DNA of 64,000 nucleotides, taken from Pedococcus badiiscoriae. GTDB taxonomy: Bacteria; Actinomycetota; Actinomycetes; Actinomycetales; Dermatophilaceae. A program made the position numbers and the translations under genes. Positions 18,344-26,491 of this stretch are shown one piece after another (position 1 is the first letter of the stretch; each line of letters opens with the position of its first letter). Location of the stretch: assembly GCF_013408925.1 (NCBI RefSeq), contig NZ_JACCAB010000001.1:124001-188000 (forward strand), in the 5' to 3' direction. The notes beneath the pieces were generated by a model. It was not told the origin of the DNA and did no database searches. It saw nothing but the letters and a program-made list of their open reading frames with translations.

Positions 18344-18940
18344 TCAGGCACGATCCTCGATCAGGACCCGACGCACTCCGGGTAGCGTTTCCGCAATCGC
18401 CCGCGCCAGTCGCGCTTCGCGGCCGGGGGCTACGTCACGCAGAGTCACGACGCCCTCGACCACGTCCACCGTCCAGTCTTCGCGGCCGATCTGCGCGAAC
18501 TCGAAGGCGACGGTGCGCTGTACCTCCGCATCCGGGGTGGCCAAGGCCCGCACCACGTCGCTGCGGCTGAGCACGCCGACGAACTGCCGGCCACGCACGA
18601 CGGGCAGGCTCTTCCAGCCCATGTCAGCCATGAGCTCAGCGGCGCGTGCCGCATCGGACTGCGCTTCCACGGTGACGGGGTCCACCGTCATGACATCGTC
18701 CACCAGCCGGTGCCACGGCGCCGGCGGCTCCTGGGTCGGACGCAGCTGGCTTCGTGGATCCTCCGGAAGCCCCTCGCGGAGAACATCGGCCTCGCTGACG
18801 ATCCCGACCACGTGACCGTAGGCATCGACGATGGGGACCGCACTGATGTGCTGCGCCGCCAAGACCTGCACTGCGGTGTCCAGCCGGGACCCTGCCCGCA
18901 GGCTCGTCCCCGGGCTCGTCATGAGCTCCCGAACAAGCAT
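18344..18940 (-). CDS. CBS-pair and BON domain protein
   Basis: Cytosolic protein of 198 residues. Two CBS motifs occupy about 1-62 (MTSPGTSLRAGSRLDTAVQV, ISAVPIVDAYGHVVGIVS) and 80-135 (MTVDPVTVEAQSDAARAAEL, SLPVVRGRQFVGVLSRSDVV), a pair that usually binds adenosine nucleotides. A BON domain follows (about 135-198, DWTVDVVEGVVTLRD), which is normally associated with membranes or phospholipids. The combination is common in actinobacterial stress and hypoxia loci, where its molecular role is unknown. It is divergent from the PNPOx-like gene, and the shared 246-base region contains one clear and one weaker DosR-like box. Confidence 0.88.
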   Translation of the reverse strand: MLVRELMTSPGTSLRAGSRLDTAVQVLAAQHISAVPIVDAYGHVVGIVSEADVLREGLPEDPRSQLRPTQEPPAPWHRLVDDVMTVDPVTVEAQSDAARAAELMADMGWKSLPVVRGRQFVGVLSRSDVVRALATPDAEVQRTVAFEFAQIGREDWTVDVVEGVVTLRDVAPGREARLARAIAETLPGVRRVLIEDRA

Positions 18941-19041
18941 GGCGACCTCCTCGTGGTGATGTCACTGAGCACGGCTGATCTCCCTCACTGTCCGCCCAGG
19001 GGCAGGCCCGCAGGCGGGCCTTAGGTCCCACGTTCGTCCTC

Positions 19042-19055
19042 GGGGACAAGGCACC
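19042..19055. promoter_or_regulatory. DosR-like box, weaker copy
   Basis: GGGGACAAGGCACC; compared with the complement of box 3 (GGGGCCAAGGTCCC) it differs at three positions. It is the copy nearer to the CBS-BON gene in this divergent region. Confidence 0.35.
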
Positions 19056-19075
19056 ACGCGCGTCCACGCATCCGA

Positions 19076-19092
19076 CGGGACCTTGGCCCCTT
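19076..19092. promoter_or_regulatory. DosR-like box 3
   Basis: CGGGACCTTGGCCCCTT; the core is identical to box 2. It lies about 95 bases before the PNPOx-like gene and about 135 bases from the divergent CBS-BON start. Confidence 0.65.
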
Positions 19093-19186
19093 CCCGCCGG
19101 GAACAGCACCGTCGACCCTGAAAAGCGCGATACCCAGCGCAGCGCCTCCACGATCCGTGGCCGCCGAGCACGAGAGGGGAATGGAC

Positions 19187-19663
19187 ATGACCAGCGACCG
19201 GCACCACGAGAACGTCCCTACCGACCACACGGGCCTTCGCGTCCTCACCTTCGACCAGTGCCTGCGCCGCCTCGCCGAGTGTCCGGTGGGGAGGATCGCC
19301 TTCGTCCTCGACGGAGAGATCGCTGTTCTGCCGGTCAACCACACCGTTCTGGGACTGAACGTCTACTTCCGAACCCTGGGCGACTCCAAGATCGAAGCCG
19401 CGGTGAATGGCGACCGCGTCTCCTTCGAGGTCGACGCGTACAACCCCCGCGCCAAGGATGGGTGGAGCGTGCTCGTCCACGGCACCGCCGAGGTGGTCAG
19501 CGACCGCGAGGACCTTCGCCGGCTGGAGCCGATCACCCGTGAGCCATGGGTGCCTGCCGACTCCTCGAGGATGACGTGGATCAGGGTCCGTTCCACAGCC
19601 ATCACCGGACGGGCGCTGTGGGGAGACGAGGGACGCAGGTCCCTGTCAGCTTCCGGCACCTAG
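19187..19663 (+). CDS. PNPOx-like flavin-binding protein, copy 1
   Basis: Split-barrel protein of the pyridoxamine 5'-phosphate oxidase-like superfamily, 158 residues. The core CPVGRIAFVLDGEIAVLPVN with the following HTVLG, and the later SFEVDAYN and GWSVLVHGTAEV, are the usual flavin-binding strand pattern. Such proteins bind FMN, F420 or heme; the ligand is not fixed by the sequence. Of two close ATG codons, the second is chosen because GAGAGGGG then lies 7 bases upstream. It has a paralogue at 25857-26294 with the same core (VGRLAV, then PVNHMV). Both lie next to DosR-like boxes. Confidence 0.85.
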   Translation: MTSDRHHENVPTDHTGLRVLTFDQCLRRLAECPVGRIAFVLDGEIAVLPVNHTVLGLNVYFRTLGDSKIEAAVNGDRVSFEVDAYNPRAKDGWSVLVHGTAEVVSDREDLRRLEPITREPWVPADSSRMTWIRVRSTAITGRALWGDEGRRSLSASGT

Positions 19664-19719
19664 ACCGAGCATCGACCGTCGCTTCCCGCTCGCCCCCACC
19701 CCCATCGAAGGAGCGTGGC

Positions 19720-21090
19720 ATGACCCTCGCACTGACATTTCTCGGCGCAGCGGGCACGGTGACAGGAAGCAAGTTCCTGCTCGACGACCGGCACTCGCGG
19801 GTGCTCGTGGACTGTGGCCTCTACCAAGGCGAACGCCGATGGCGGCGCATGAACTGGGAGCCACTGGTCGCAGGACCGAAGTCCATCACCGACGTCGTCC
19901 TCACCCACGCTCACCTGGACCACTGCGGGTACCTGCCTGCGCTGGTGCGGCAGGGCTTCGCCGGACCGGTCTGGGCCACCGCTGGAACTGCAGCGCTGAC
20001 TGAGATCGTCCTGCGTGACAGCGCCCACCTCCAGGAGGAGGAGGCGATGTTCGCCCAGCGCGAGGGCTACTCACGTCACGACCCACCTCAGCCGCTGTAC
20101 ACCGTGGCCGATACCGAACGGGCCATTCGCCTCCTGCGTTCCTGCGACTTTGGGCAGTCGACGACGCTGCTCTCGGGTGCAGAGCTGAGCCTGACGCGGG
20201 CCGGTCATGTCCTGGGGTCCGCCTCGGCGCTGGTCACCCACGGCGACACCCAGGTGCTGTTCTCCGGCGATCTCGGACGGCCGCAGCATCCGCTGTTGCG
20301 GGGACGCTCCGCACCACCGGTCGCGCGCACCGTCGTGATCGAGTCGACTTACGGCGACCGCACCCACCCTGAGGAGCAGGACCATGAAGTGCTCGCCGGA
20401 GCGATTCGGCGCACCATCGGGCGGGGAGGTTCTATAGTCATCCCGGCCTTCGCCGTGGACCGTACCGAGCTCGTTCTCCTGGCCATCGCTCGTCTCCAGA
20501 TCGCAGGCTCGATACCCGAGGTCCCTGTCTACGTCGACAGCCCGATGGCCTTGGCTGCCCTTGAGGTCTACCGGCGCCCCGAGCTCGCCGCCGAGCTACG
20601 CTCTGAGGCGCTGCGCGACCTGGCCACGCTCCGAGGGGTGCGGGAGGCGCGCTCTGCGGACGAGTCCAAGCGGCTCAACAACCCCGGTCGGCCCTGCATC
20701 ATCATCTCCGCGTCGGGCATGGCGAGCGGTGGCCGCGTGGTCCACCACCTCGCCAGCCTGCTGCCGCACCCGAACAACACCGTGGTGCTCACTGGATACC
20801 AAGCCGCCGGGACCCGCGGTCGAGCACTCCAGGAGGGCGTCCGCCAGGTCAAGATCCACGGACAGTACGTCAGGGTGCGCGCCGAAGTCGTGGTCGACAG
20901 CACCTTCTCGGTCCACGCGGACTCCGCAGAGCTCGTCGCGTGGCTGGCCGCGATGCCCCAGCCGCCGGAGACGGTCTACCTCGTCCATGGCGAGCCTGAG
21001 TCCAGCGCAGCGCTGGCCGAACAGATCCGGGCCAGTCTCGACACGACGGTCGCCGTGCCCCGCCTCGGCGAACGTGTCGTGCTCACGTGA
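19720..21090 (+). CDS. Beta-lactamase-fold beta-CASP nuclease
   Basis: Metallo-beta-lactamase/beta-CASP protein of 456 residues, related to archaeal and bacterial CPSF-like RNA nucleases. The zinc-binding HAHLDH is at residues 63-68; further family motifs are FSGDLGRPQHPLL, the beta-CASP VYVDSPMA and the RMM-domain SASGMASGG near residue 330, and the C-terminal HADSAELVAW with VYLVHGEP. Activity on RNA is inferred from the family. The ATG at 19720 is chosen for its AAGGAG; the longer frame upstream overlaps the preceding gene. The last four bases overlap the GTG of the CoA-transferase gene, so the two are translated together. Confidence 0.9.
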   Translation: MTLALTFLGAAGTVTGSKFLLDDRHSRVLVDCGLYQGERRWRRMNWEPLVAGPKSITDVVLTHAHLDHCGYLPALVRQGFAGPVWATAGTAALTEIVLRDSAHLQEEEAMFAQREGYSRHDPPQPLYTVADTERAIRLLRSCDFGQSTTLLSGAELSLTRAGHVLGSASALVTHGDTQVLFSGDLGRPQHPLLRGRSAPPVARTVVIESTYGDRTHPEEQDHEVLAGAIRRTIGRGGSIVIPAFAVDRTELVLLAIARLQIAGSIPEVPVYVDSPMALAALEVYRRPELAAELRSEALRDLATLRGVREARSADESKRLNNPGRPCIIISASGMASGGRVVHHLASLLPHPNNTVVLTGYQAAGTRGRALQEGVRQVKIHGQYVRVRAEVVVDSTFSVHADSAELVAWLAAMPQPPETVYLVHGEPESSAALAEQIRASLDTTVAVPRLGERVVLT

Positions 21091-22343
21091 CCACCCCCCT
21101 GCGCGCCGTATCTACCCGGCTGGTCAGGGCCGTCGGCCAGACTGCCGGGCCCGCGCCGCGTGTCGTGGTCAGCGGAAACGCAGCAGTTCCCTGGGACCTG
21201 CTGACCCTGGTCGACACCTCACTCGAGCAGTACCGCCTGTTCATGCTCAACGCGCCGGCTGGCATACCCACCAGGGCCGGGATCGTGCACGAAACACCCT
21301 TTGTGGGACCGGGTATGCGTCGGCTCACCAGCCTGAGGTACATCCCCTCCCGGCTCTCGCAGGTCCCTCACCTCTTCACCACCGCCACCCCACCCGACGT
21401 GGTGTGCCTGCACACGTCGGCCCCATCAGGGAGCAACGTCAGTCTCGGTGTGGAGGTCAACATCCTGCCCGCCGCCATCGAGGCCGCACGGGCGCGGGGC
21501 GCACTGGTGCTTGCCCAGCTCAACCCCGCCATGCCGTACACCTACGGCGATGCCGAGATCCCGCTCTCAAGCATCGACGCGGCGTTGTGGGTGGACCAGC
21601 CGCTCGGCGACACTCCTCGCACCCTGCAAGGCCACGGCCCGCCGCAGACGGGGGCACTGGCCCAGCTGGGCCGGGTCGTGTCCGATCGGGTCCGGGACGG
21701 CTCCGTGCTGCAGCTGGGCATCGGTCGCGTACCTGATGCCGTCCTGCCCGGCCTGTTGGAACGCCGTGGTCTCGGGATCTGGAGCGAGATGATCTCGGAC
21801 GGGGTCATGACCCTGGACCAGACCGGCGCCCTCAGCACCGGCAGGAGCATCGTCGCCTCGTTCGTGATGGGCTCCGCGCAGCTGTACAAATGGGCCGACC
21901 ACAACGAGCGGCTGCGCCTCCTGCGGACGGAGACCACGAACGACCCAGCCCTCATCGCGCGCAACACGGCGATGGTCAGCATCAACACAGCGCTCCAGGT
22001 CGACCTCTTCGGCCAGGCCAACGCGTCTCGGATCGCTGGGCGAATCCACTCCGGGTTCGGCGGTCAGATCGACTTCATCGAGGGTGCCCTCCACGCGGAG
22101 GGCGGCCAGGCGTTGATGGCGCTCCAGTCGTGGCACCCGACGGCAGACACCTCCACCATCATCGCCATGATCGACGAGCCGGTCACCTCGTTCCAGCACA
22201 CGGCCGTCATCACCGAACAGGGCGTGGCCGAAATTTGGGGCAACGACGAGCAAGCGCAGGCCCGGGAGCTGATCGAGCAGGCCGCGCACCCGTCGGTCCG
22301 GGCCGAACTGTGGGAGGAGGCACGCGCCCTCGGACTGGCCTGA
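21087..22343 (+). CDS. Acetyl-CoA hydrolase/CoA-transferase family protein
   Basis: Class I CoA-transferase-like protein of 418 residues. The N-terminal half carries PRVVVSGNAAVPWDLL and HTSAPSGSNVSLGVEVN; the C-terminal half carries LQLGIGRVPDAVLPGLLE, the GIWSEMISDGVM segment expected to provide an active-site glutamate, GGQIDFIEGALHAEGGQALM and VVITEQGVAE-like VITEQGVAEIWG. It probably moves CoA between acetyl-CoA and another carboxylate; hydrolysis is also possible. The GTG start overlaps the nuclease stop (GTGA). Mycobacterial and other DosR islands contain metabolic enzymes of fermentation-like metabolism, and acetate production at low oxygen would fit. Confidence 0.85.
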   Translation: MTTPLRAVSTRLVRAVGQTAGPAPRVVVSGNAAVPWDLLTLVDTSLEQYRLFMLNAPAGIPTRAGIVHETPFVGPGMRRLTSLRYIPSRLSQVPHLFTTATPPDVVCLHTSAPSGSNVSLGVEVNILPAAIEAARARGALVLAQLNPAMPYTYGDAEIPLSSIDAALWVDQPLGDTPRTLQGHGPPQTGALAQLGRVVSDRVRDGSVLQLGIGRVPDAVLPGLLERRGLGIWSEMISDGVMTLDQTGALSTGRSIVASFVMGSAQLYKWADHNERLRLLRTETTNDPALIARNTAMVSINTALQVDLFGQANASRIAGRIHSGFGGQIDFIEGALHAEGGQALMALQSWHPTADTSTIIAMIDEPVTSFQHTAVITEQGVAEIWGNDEQAQARELIEQAAHPSVRAELWEEARALGLA

Positions 22344-22352
22344 CTGACCGGA

Positions 22353-22997
22353 TCAGCGGGTCAGTGTGGACCGCTGGTGCGTGGCGGCATACACGGCCGC
22401 CTGGGTGCGTCGCTCCATGCCGAGCTTGGCCAGGAGCGACGTCACGTAGTTCTTGACGGTCTTCTCGGCGAGGGACATCGACTCACCGATCTGACGGTTG
22501 GTGAGGCCGGCGGCGACGTGATCGAGGATTCGACGCTCCTGGGGGCTGAGCGCGCGCAGCCGCGGATCGGTGTCGTCGCCCTGGCCCCACGTCGCGCGAA
22601 GTCTGCGGGCGCGCTCCGTGTCGAGGAGGTTCTCCCCCGCCGCGACGCGCTGGATCGCATCGACCAGCCCATTGCCCTTGATGTCCTTCAGCAGGAAGCC
22701 GGACGCCCCCGCAAGGACCGCGGTCGCCAGCGCTTGCTCATCGTCGTAGGACGTGAGGATCAGGCCCTTGATCGTCGGATCGACGGATCGCACCTGACGG
22801 CAGGCTTCGATTCCCGAGCCGTCGGGCAACCGCGCGTCGAACACCGCCACGTCCGGGCGCAATGCGGGGATGCGCCGAGCCGCTTCCCGGGCAAGGCCGG
22901 ACTCCCCGACCACCTCGAAGCCACCGTTGGCCTCGAGGAGCTCACGCAGCCCCCGACGAACGATCTCGTGGTCGTCCAGGAGAAACACCTTGATCAC
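22353..22997 (-). CDS. devR: DevR (DosR)-like response regulator
   Basis: NarL/FixJ-type regulator of 214 residues. The receiver domain has the acidic pair in FLLDDHEIVRRGL (Asp8, Asp9) and the phospho-acceptor Asp54 in FDARLPDGSG. The HTH domain reads AGLTNRQIGESMSLAEKTV then KNYVTSLLAKLGMERRTQAA, close to the DNA-binding region of mycobacterial DosR. The GTG start at 22997 is chosen because it puts the acceptor at residue 54 as in DosR; a TTG at 23018 would add 7 residues but overlaps the ribosome site GGGAGAGG. It lies just downstream of its probable partner kinase. Its targets are likely the genes carrying the GGGACCTTNGNCCC boxes. Confidence 0.9.
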   Translation of the reverse strand: MIKVFLLDDHEIVRRGLRELLEANGGFEVVGESGLAREAARRIPALRPDVAVFDARLPDGSGIEACRQVRSVDPTIKGLILTSYDDEQALATAVLAGASGFLLKDIKGNGLVDAIQRVAAGENLLDTERARRLRATWGQGDDTDPRLRALSPQERRILDHVAAGLTNRQIGESMSLAEKTVKNYVTSLLAKLGMERRTQAAVYAATHQRSTLTR

Positions 22998-23048
22998 AGT
23001 CGGCTCACCCTCTCCCAAGCCCCGCAGGGCTGCACCAATGGTCAGACG

Positions 23049-24872
23049 TTAGTCGTCTCTACCGCGACCGGGCAGGGCCGAAGGTCCCGGGCCGCCCAGG
23101 GGTACCACCCACGTCACCCGGGTGCCGGATGGTTCGACAGACTCGACGGTGAACGTTCCAGAGCGGGCGGTCGCCCGACGTTCAAGGTTGGCCAGGCCGC
23201 TGCGCCGACCGGTGGCGCCGAGCCCTGTGCCGTTGTCCGTGATGGCCACAGTCAGCGACGGGCCGAGACAGAGCTGAACGGTCGCGGCGCCGGCCTGCGC
23301 ATGACGTGACACGTTCGACAGTCCCTCACGCACGACAGCCATCAGGTCTGCCGCCAGATCGGGATCCAGGTGGCTCAGGTCCCCCTCGAGGGTGAGCGCG
23401 GGCGTGTAGCCAAGGCTCGCGGCATACGTCTCGACCAGCGCGCGCAGCTGGGACTCGAGGTCCGCGCTGGGTGCCTGGGTGTGGAGCTGGAAGATCGTGG
23501 AGCGGATGTCCTTGATCGCCACGTCCAGGCTCTCGACCGCCTCGTCGAGCCTGGCCTGCACGACGGGGTGGACAGCGAAACGGCCGGCGGACTGCAAGGA
23601 CAGCCCGGTGGCGAAGAGTCTCTGGATGACGTGGTCGTGCATGTCCCGAGCGATGCGGTCCCGGTCCTCGAGCTGGGCGACAAGGGCTCGGTCATGCTGG
23701 GCGCGGGCGGCGATGATCCCCAGACCCACTTGTTGCGCGAAGCCGGACAGCGCCGGCATCACCTGCGAAGCCAGGTCCTCCTGACCCGGTTCCCACTGCA
23801 GGAGCAGGTGCCCGATCGCTCCGGAACCGTCAGCCATCGGCAGGACTGCCGTGGGGCCGGCCCCAACGATTCCGGCCGCCTTCGACAGGTCGGAGGCAAC
23901 CCGCTGCGCCGCGCCAGGCTGCGGACCCGGCACGAGCAGGAGCTCCTGGCCCGAGCTGAGCACTTCCGACCAGTGGCCCCCCTCGAGGGGCGCCCAGGAC
24001 GGAGCCGGAGTCGCCGACGCTGCCACCGGCTGGTCACGGTTGGACAACGCATGGATGGCGGACAGCCCGTCCGCGCCGACCAAGGTCACGGCGCACAGCC
24101 GTGCACCAGCCAGGCCGCAGGCGCGCTCGACCATCGGCGACAGGGAGTCGGTCTCGACCGGGCTCTCAAGGAGGCTGCGGGTCAGCTCGCTGATGGCCTG
24201 TCCCCACTGTCGTTGCTGCTCGCTGCGTTCGTACAAGCGGGCGTTGTCGATGGCGAACCCGGCCGCCGAAGCCAGCGCCACCAGCATCCTTTCGTCGGCC
24301 TCGGAGAACTCCGCGTCATGGTCGCTCCCGGCCAGGTAGAGATTGCCGAACACCTCGTCGCGAATCCGGATGGGCGCGCCCAAGAAGCTGCGCATCGGCG
24401 GGTGGTTCGGCGGGAAACCGTAGGAGTCCGGATGAGCCGCGATGTCGGCCAGTCGACGTGGTCGAGGATCGCGGATCAGCAGGCCGAGGATGCCGTGCCC
24501 CCGGGGCGGGTCGCCGATTCGGGCGCGCTCTTCAGGGCTGACGCCGTGGGTCACGAACTCGACCAGGTGCTCCCCGTCAGGGCTCAGGACACCCAGAGCG
24601 CCGTACCGGGCGTTGACCAACGCGCAGGCAGACCGCACGATTCGGCCCAAGACCACCGAGAGCTCGAGGTTGGCGCTCATCGCCGTCACCGCGTCCAGCA
24701 GCGCCTCGAGCTGCTCGTGTGACCGGCGCGCAGCACTGGCCCGCGCACGCAGCTCTTCCATGAGGTCGTCCACCTCGAGGGAGACGCCCTCAGACCAACG
24801 CCCTTGGTCGCGCTCGCGCTTCGGGTCCAGAACCACGTTCCCGAGAATAGGCCCGGCGCCCAAGCCCCCCAC
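23049..24872 (-). CDS. devS: DevS/DosT-like GAF sensor histidine kinase
   Basis: Soluble sensor kinase of up to 607 residues. Two GAF domains (about 70-215 and 235-390) precede a HisKA_3 dimerisation helix with His412 in ARDMHDHVIQRLFATG and an HATPase domain with DNGTGLG. In GAF-A, GFPPNHPPMRSFLGAP corresponds to the segment of Mycobacterium tuberculosis DosS that carries heme ligand His149; here it is His157. This suggests a heme-based oxygen, NO or redox sensor. The start is not settled: the frame opens at a GTG at 24872 without a clear ribosome site, and GTG 24836 or ATG 24761 are possible. A DosR-like box lies 59 bases upstream. The regulator gene follows about 50 bases downstream. Confidence 0.88.
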   Translation of the reverse strand: MGGLGAGPILGNVVLDPKRERDQGRWSEGVSLEVDDLMEELRARASAARRSHEQLEALLDAVTAMSANLELSVVLGRIVRSACALVNARYGALGVLSPDGEHLVEFVTHGVSPEERARIGDPPRGHGILGLLIRDPRPRRLADIAAHPDSYGFPPNHPPMRSFLGAPIRIRDEVFGNLYLAGSDHDAEFSEADERMLVALASAAGFAIDNARLYERSEQQRQWGQAISELTRSLLESPVETDSLSPMVERACGLAGARLCAVTLVGADGLSAIHALSNRDQPVAASATPAPSWAPLEGGHWSEVLSSGQELLLVPGPQPGAAQRVASDLSKAAGIVGAGPTAVLPMADGSGAIGHLLLQWEPGQEDLASQVMPALSGFAQQVGLGIIAARAQHDRALVAQLEDRDRIARDMHDHVIQRLFATGLSLQSAGRFAVHPVVQARLDEAVESLDVAIKDIRSTIFQLHTQAPSADLESQLRALVETYAASLGYTPALTLEGDLSHLDPDLAADLMAVVREGLSNVSRHAQAGAATVQLCLGPSLTVAITDNGTGLGATGRRSGLANLERRATARSGTFTVESVEPSGTRVTWVVPLGGPGPSALPGRGRDD

Positions 24873-24930
24873 CGTCTTTGCCGAAGTTGGCCGCGCCTCG
24901 GCGGGACCCTCTGCGGCATCGGGGACGGAC

Positions 24931-24946
24931 AGGGACCAATGGCCCG
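24931..24946. promoter_or_regulatory. DosR-like box 4
   Basis: AGGGACCAATGGCCCG in the divergent region between the sensor kinase and the 24981 gene. It keeps the GGGACC and GGCCC half-sites of boxes 2 and 3 with the centre changed, and could regulate both directions. Confidence 0.55.
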
Positions 24947-24980
24947 ACTACGTCGTCGCGAGGAGTCGCATGCTCGACAC

Positions 24981-25418
24981 GTGACCACCACCTCGCAGTC
25001 ACCGCAGCGACCCCCGTCAGCTCGGCCGCTCACGCCGCCCGAAGTGGTGGCTGGAATCGTCAACGACGGTTCGGCTGCCGCTGTGGCGCAGGCCGCCGTC
25101 GGTTTGGCACGGGAGCTCGGGGGACGAGTGCGCTTCGTCCAGGTTCTGCCGGACGGACTGGACGACCAGGAGCGAGCCGATGCCGAGGCCGCGACGTTTG
25201 GCGCCGCCCTACGCGCTCTCCATGGCCAGCCCAGGGTCCAGGCCACCTTCGAAGCACCGTCGGGTGACCCGCGTGAACTCCTCGTGCACCGGAGCCGCCT
25301 GGCGAAGGCCCTTGTCGTGGGACAGGACAAACCGGGCGGCGGCGCGCAGCCTGCGGTCGCGGCCTACTGCCAGGCCAACTCTGGATGCCGGGTCCTCGTG
25401 GTCCCGGGGACTGACTGA
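24981..25418 (+). CDS. UspA-fold small protein lacking the ATP motif
   Basis: Protein of 145 residues, GTG start. The region from about residue 20 (VVAGIVNDGSAAAVAQAAVG) to the end (RVLVVPGTD) follows the alpha/beta pattern of a single UspA domain, including the final RVLVVPG strand. The G-2x-G-9x-GS nucleotide motif is absent, replaced by VVGQDKPGGGAQPAVAAY, so it likely does not bind ATP. The AGGAG at 24961 is 15 bases from the GTG but only 4 bases from an ATG that opens a four-codon leader frame overlapping the GTG (see findings). A DosR-like box lies 35 bases upstream. Confidence 0.7.
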   Translation: MTTTSQSPQRPPSARPLTPPEVVAGIVNDGSAAAVAQAAVGLARELGGRVRFVQVLPDGLDDQERADAEAATFGAALRALHGQPRVQATFEAPSGDPRELLVHRSRLAKALVVGQDKPGGGAQPAVAAYCQANSGCRVLVVPGTD

Positions 25419-25494
25419 CGCACGCGGACCACGCTGAAACGGAACCACGCCGAAACATGGAAACCACGAAGAGAACCCGGACGAGGTGAGTCTG

Positions 25495-25755
25495 ATGATG
25501 GACTGGGGATGGACAGACTGGGTGCACATGGGCCCCATGATCGTCATCATGGCGGCCTTGGCGATCGGGCTGGTGGTGGCGCTGGTGCTGGCGATCAACG
25601 CCCTGTATCCGTCCGCCGGGCAGGGCGACCGCAGGCCGCCGACTCCCGCGCACCAGCCGCCGACAGCCGCTGAGGCCGAGCTTGAGCTTCGCTATGCCCG
25701 CGGCGAGATCGATGCCGAGACCCTTGCCCGGCAGCGCGCCGTGTTGCGCCAGTGA
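25495..25755 (+). CDS. SHOCT domain small membrane protein
   Basis: Protein of 86 residues. An N-terminal aromatic stretch (MMDWGWTDWVHM) leads into one membrane helix (about 14-38, MIVIMAALAIGLVVALVLAI) and a proline-rich linker. The C-terminal LRYARGEIDAETLARQRAVL is a SHOCT domain, a short C-terminal motif thought to mediate oligomerisation. The ATG at 25495 lies 10 bases after GAGG; a GTG nine bases earlier is less likely. Function unknown. The gene lies in the hypoxia-type island, 76 bases after the Usp-like gene. Confidence 0.8.
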   Translation: MMDWGWTDWVHMGPMIVIMAALAIGLVVALVLAINALYPSAGQGDRRPPTPAHQPPTAAEAELELRYARGEIDAETLARQRAVLRQ

Positions 25756-25856
25756 CAAGGCAGGCGCGATACGCGATATGGGTTGCGCGACAAGGGTTGG
25801 GCCGGCCGCGAGACCGGTCGCGCCAGCCGGGAGGCCGCCAGGCGAAGGCGGGCCGC

Positions 25857-26294
25857 TTACGACCGAAAGCCGCCGAGGACGGTGAAGCGTCGCCCCGTGA
25901 TAGTGCTCGGGACCACCCGGACGATCTGGGGCTTGGCCCCCGCCTGCCACGGAAAGATCGGCAGGCTCAGGGCCTCGATGGCCTCGTCTGCGTCATTCAC
26001 CAGGCGAGCCACGCCGTGCGCCACCACGCTCCACGCCTGGCCGTTGGCCGCGTCGTAGCCGTCGACCTCGAAGGCGACCGGGTGTCCGTGCGCTGCCGAG
26101 AACTTGGTTCCCTCTGCCGTTCGAAACACGATCGTCCCGTGGTCCACCATGTGGTTGACCGGAAAGATGTCCGGCCCACCGTCGACGATGACGGCCAACC
26201 TGCCGACGGGGACCGAACGCAGCAAGGCGAGCGCCTCATGGGCGCCCAGCTCATGGGTTTCCGATCCAGGGTGGGGAGTGCCGGAATGAGTCAT
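25857..26294 (-). CDS. PNPOx-like flavin-binding protein, copy 2
   Basis: Split-barrel protein of 145 residues from the ATG at 26294, or 151 from a GTG at 26312. Neither has an ideal ribosome site: GGGGAG sits only one base before the ATG. The core SVPVGRLAVIVDGGPDIFPVN, shown here as SVPVGRLAVIVDGG and PDIFPVNHMV, and the following AFEVDGYDAANGQAWSVVAH mirror the paralogue at 19187-19663. The ligand (FMN, F420 or heme) is unknown. The gene is divergent from the cytochrome b operon; a DosR-like box lies between them. Confidence 0.8.
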   Translation of the reverse strand: MTHSGTPHPGSETHELGAHEALALLRSVPVGRLAVIVDGGPDIFPVNHMVDHGTIVFRTAEGTKFSAAHGHPVAFEVDGYDAANGQAWSVVAHGVARLVNDADEAIEALSLPIFPWQAGAKPQIVRVVPSTITGRRFTVLGGFRS

Positions 26295-26406
26295 GCTCCC
26301 CAGTGAAGACACCCGCTGGCTCGATCGTCAGAGGCGAAGGTCCCGATCCATCGAAGACGCAGTTCAGACACGCAGGTCGCGACCGACCCGGCCGCCTCCA
26401 CGACGC

Positions 26407-26421
26407 AGGACCTTGTGCCCT
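26407..26421. promoter_or_regulatory. DosR-like box 5
   Basis: AGGACCTTGTGCCCT in the divergent region between the second PNPOx-like gene and the cytochrome b operon, 70 bases before the latter. A possible -10 element (TATCGT) lies about 25 bases further on. Confidence 0.55.
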
Positions 26422-26491
26422 GTTTGCGAGCCTCTGCTCCCCCCTATCGTGAAGGCGTCCCCCATCGGCTGGGGAAGGGAGAGTTGTCGAC

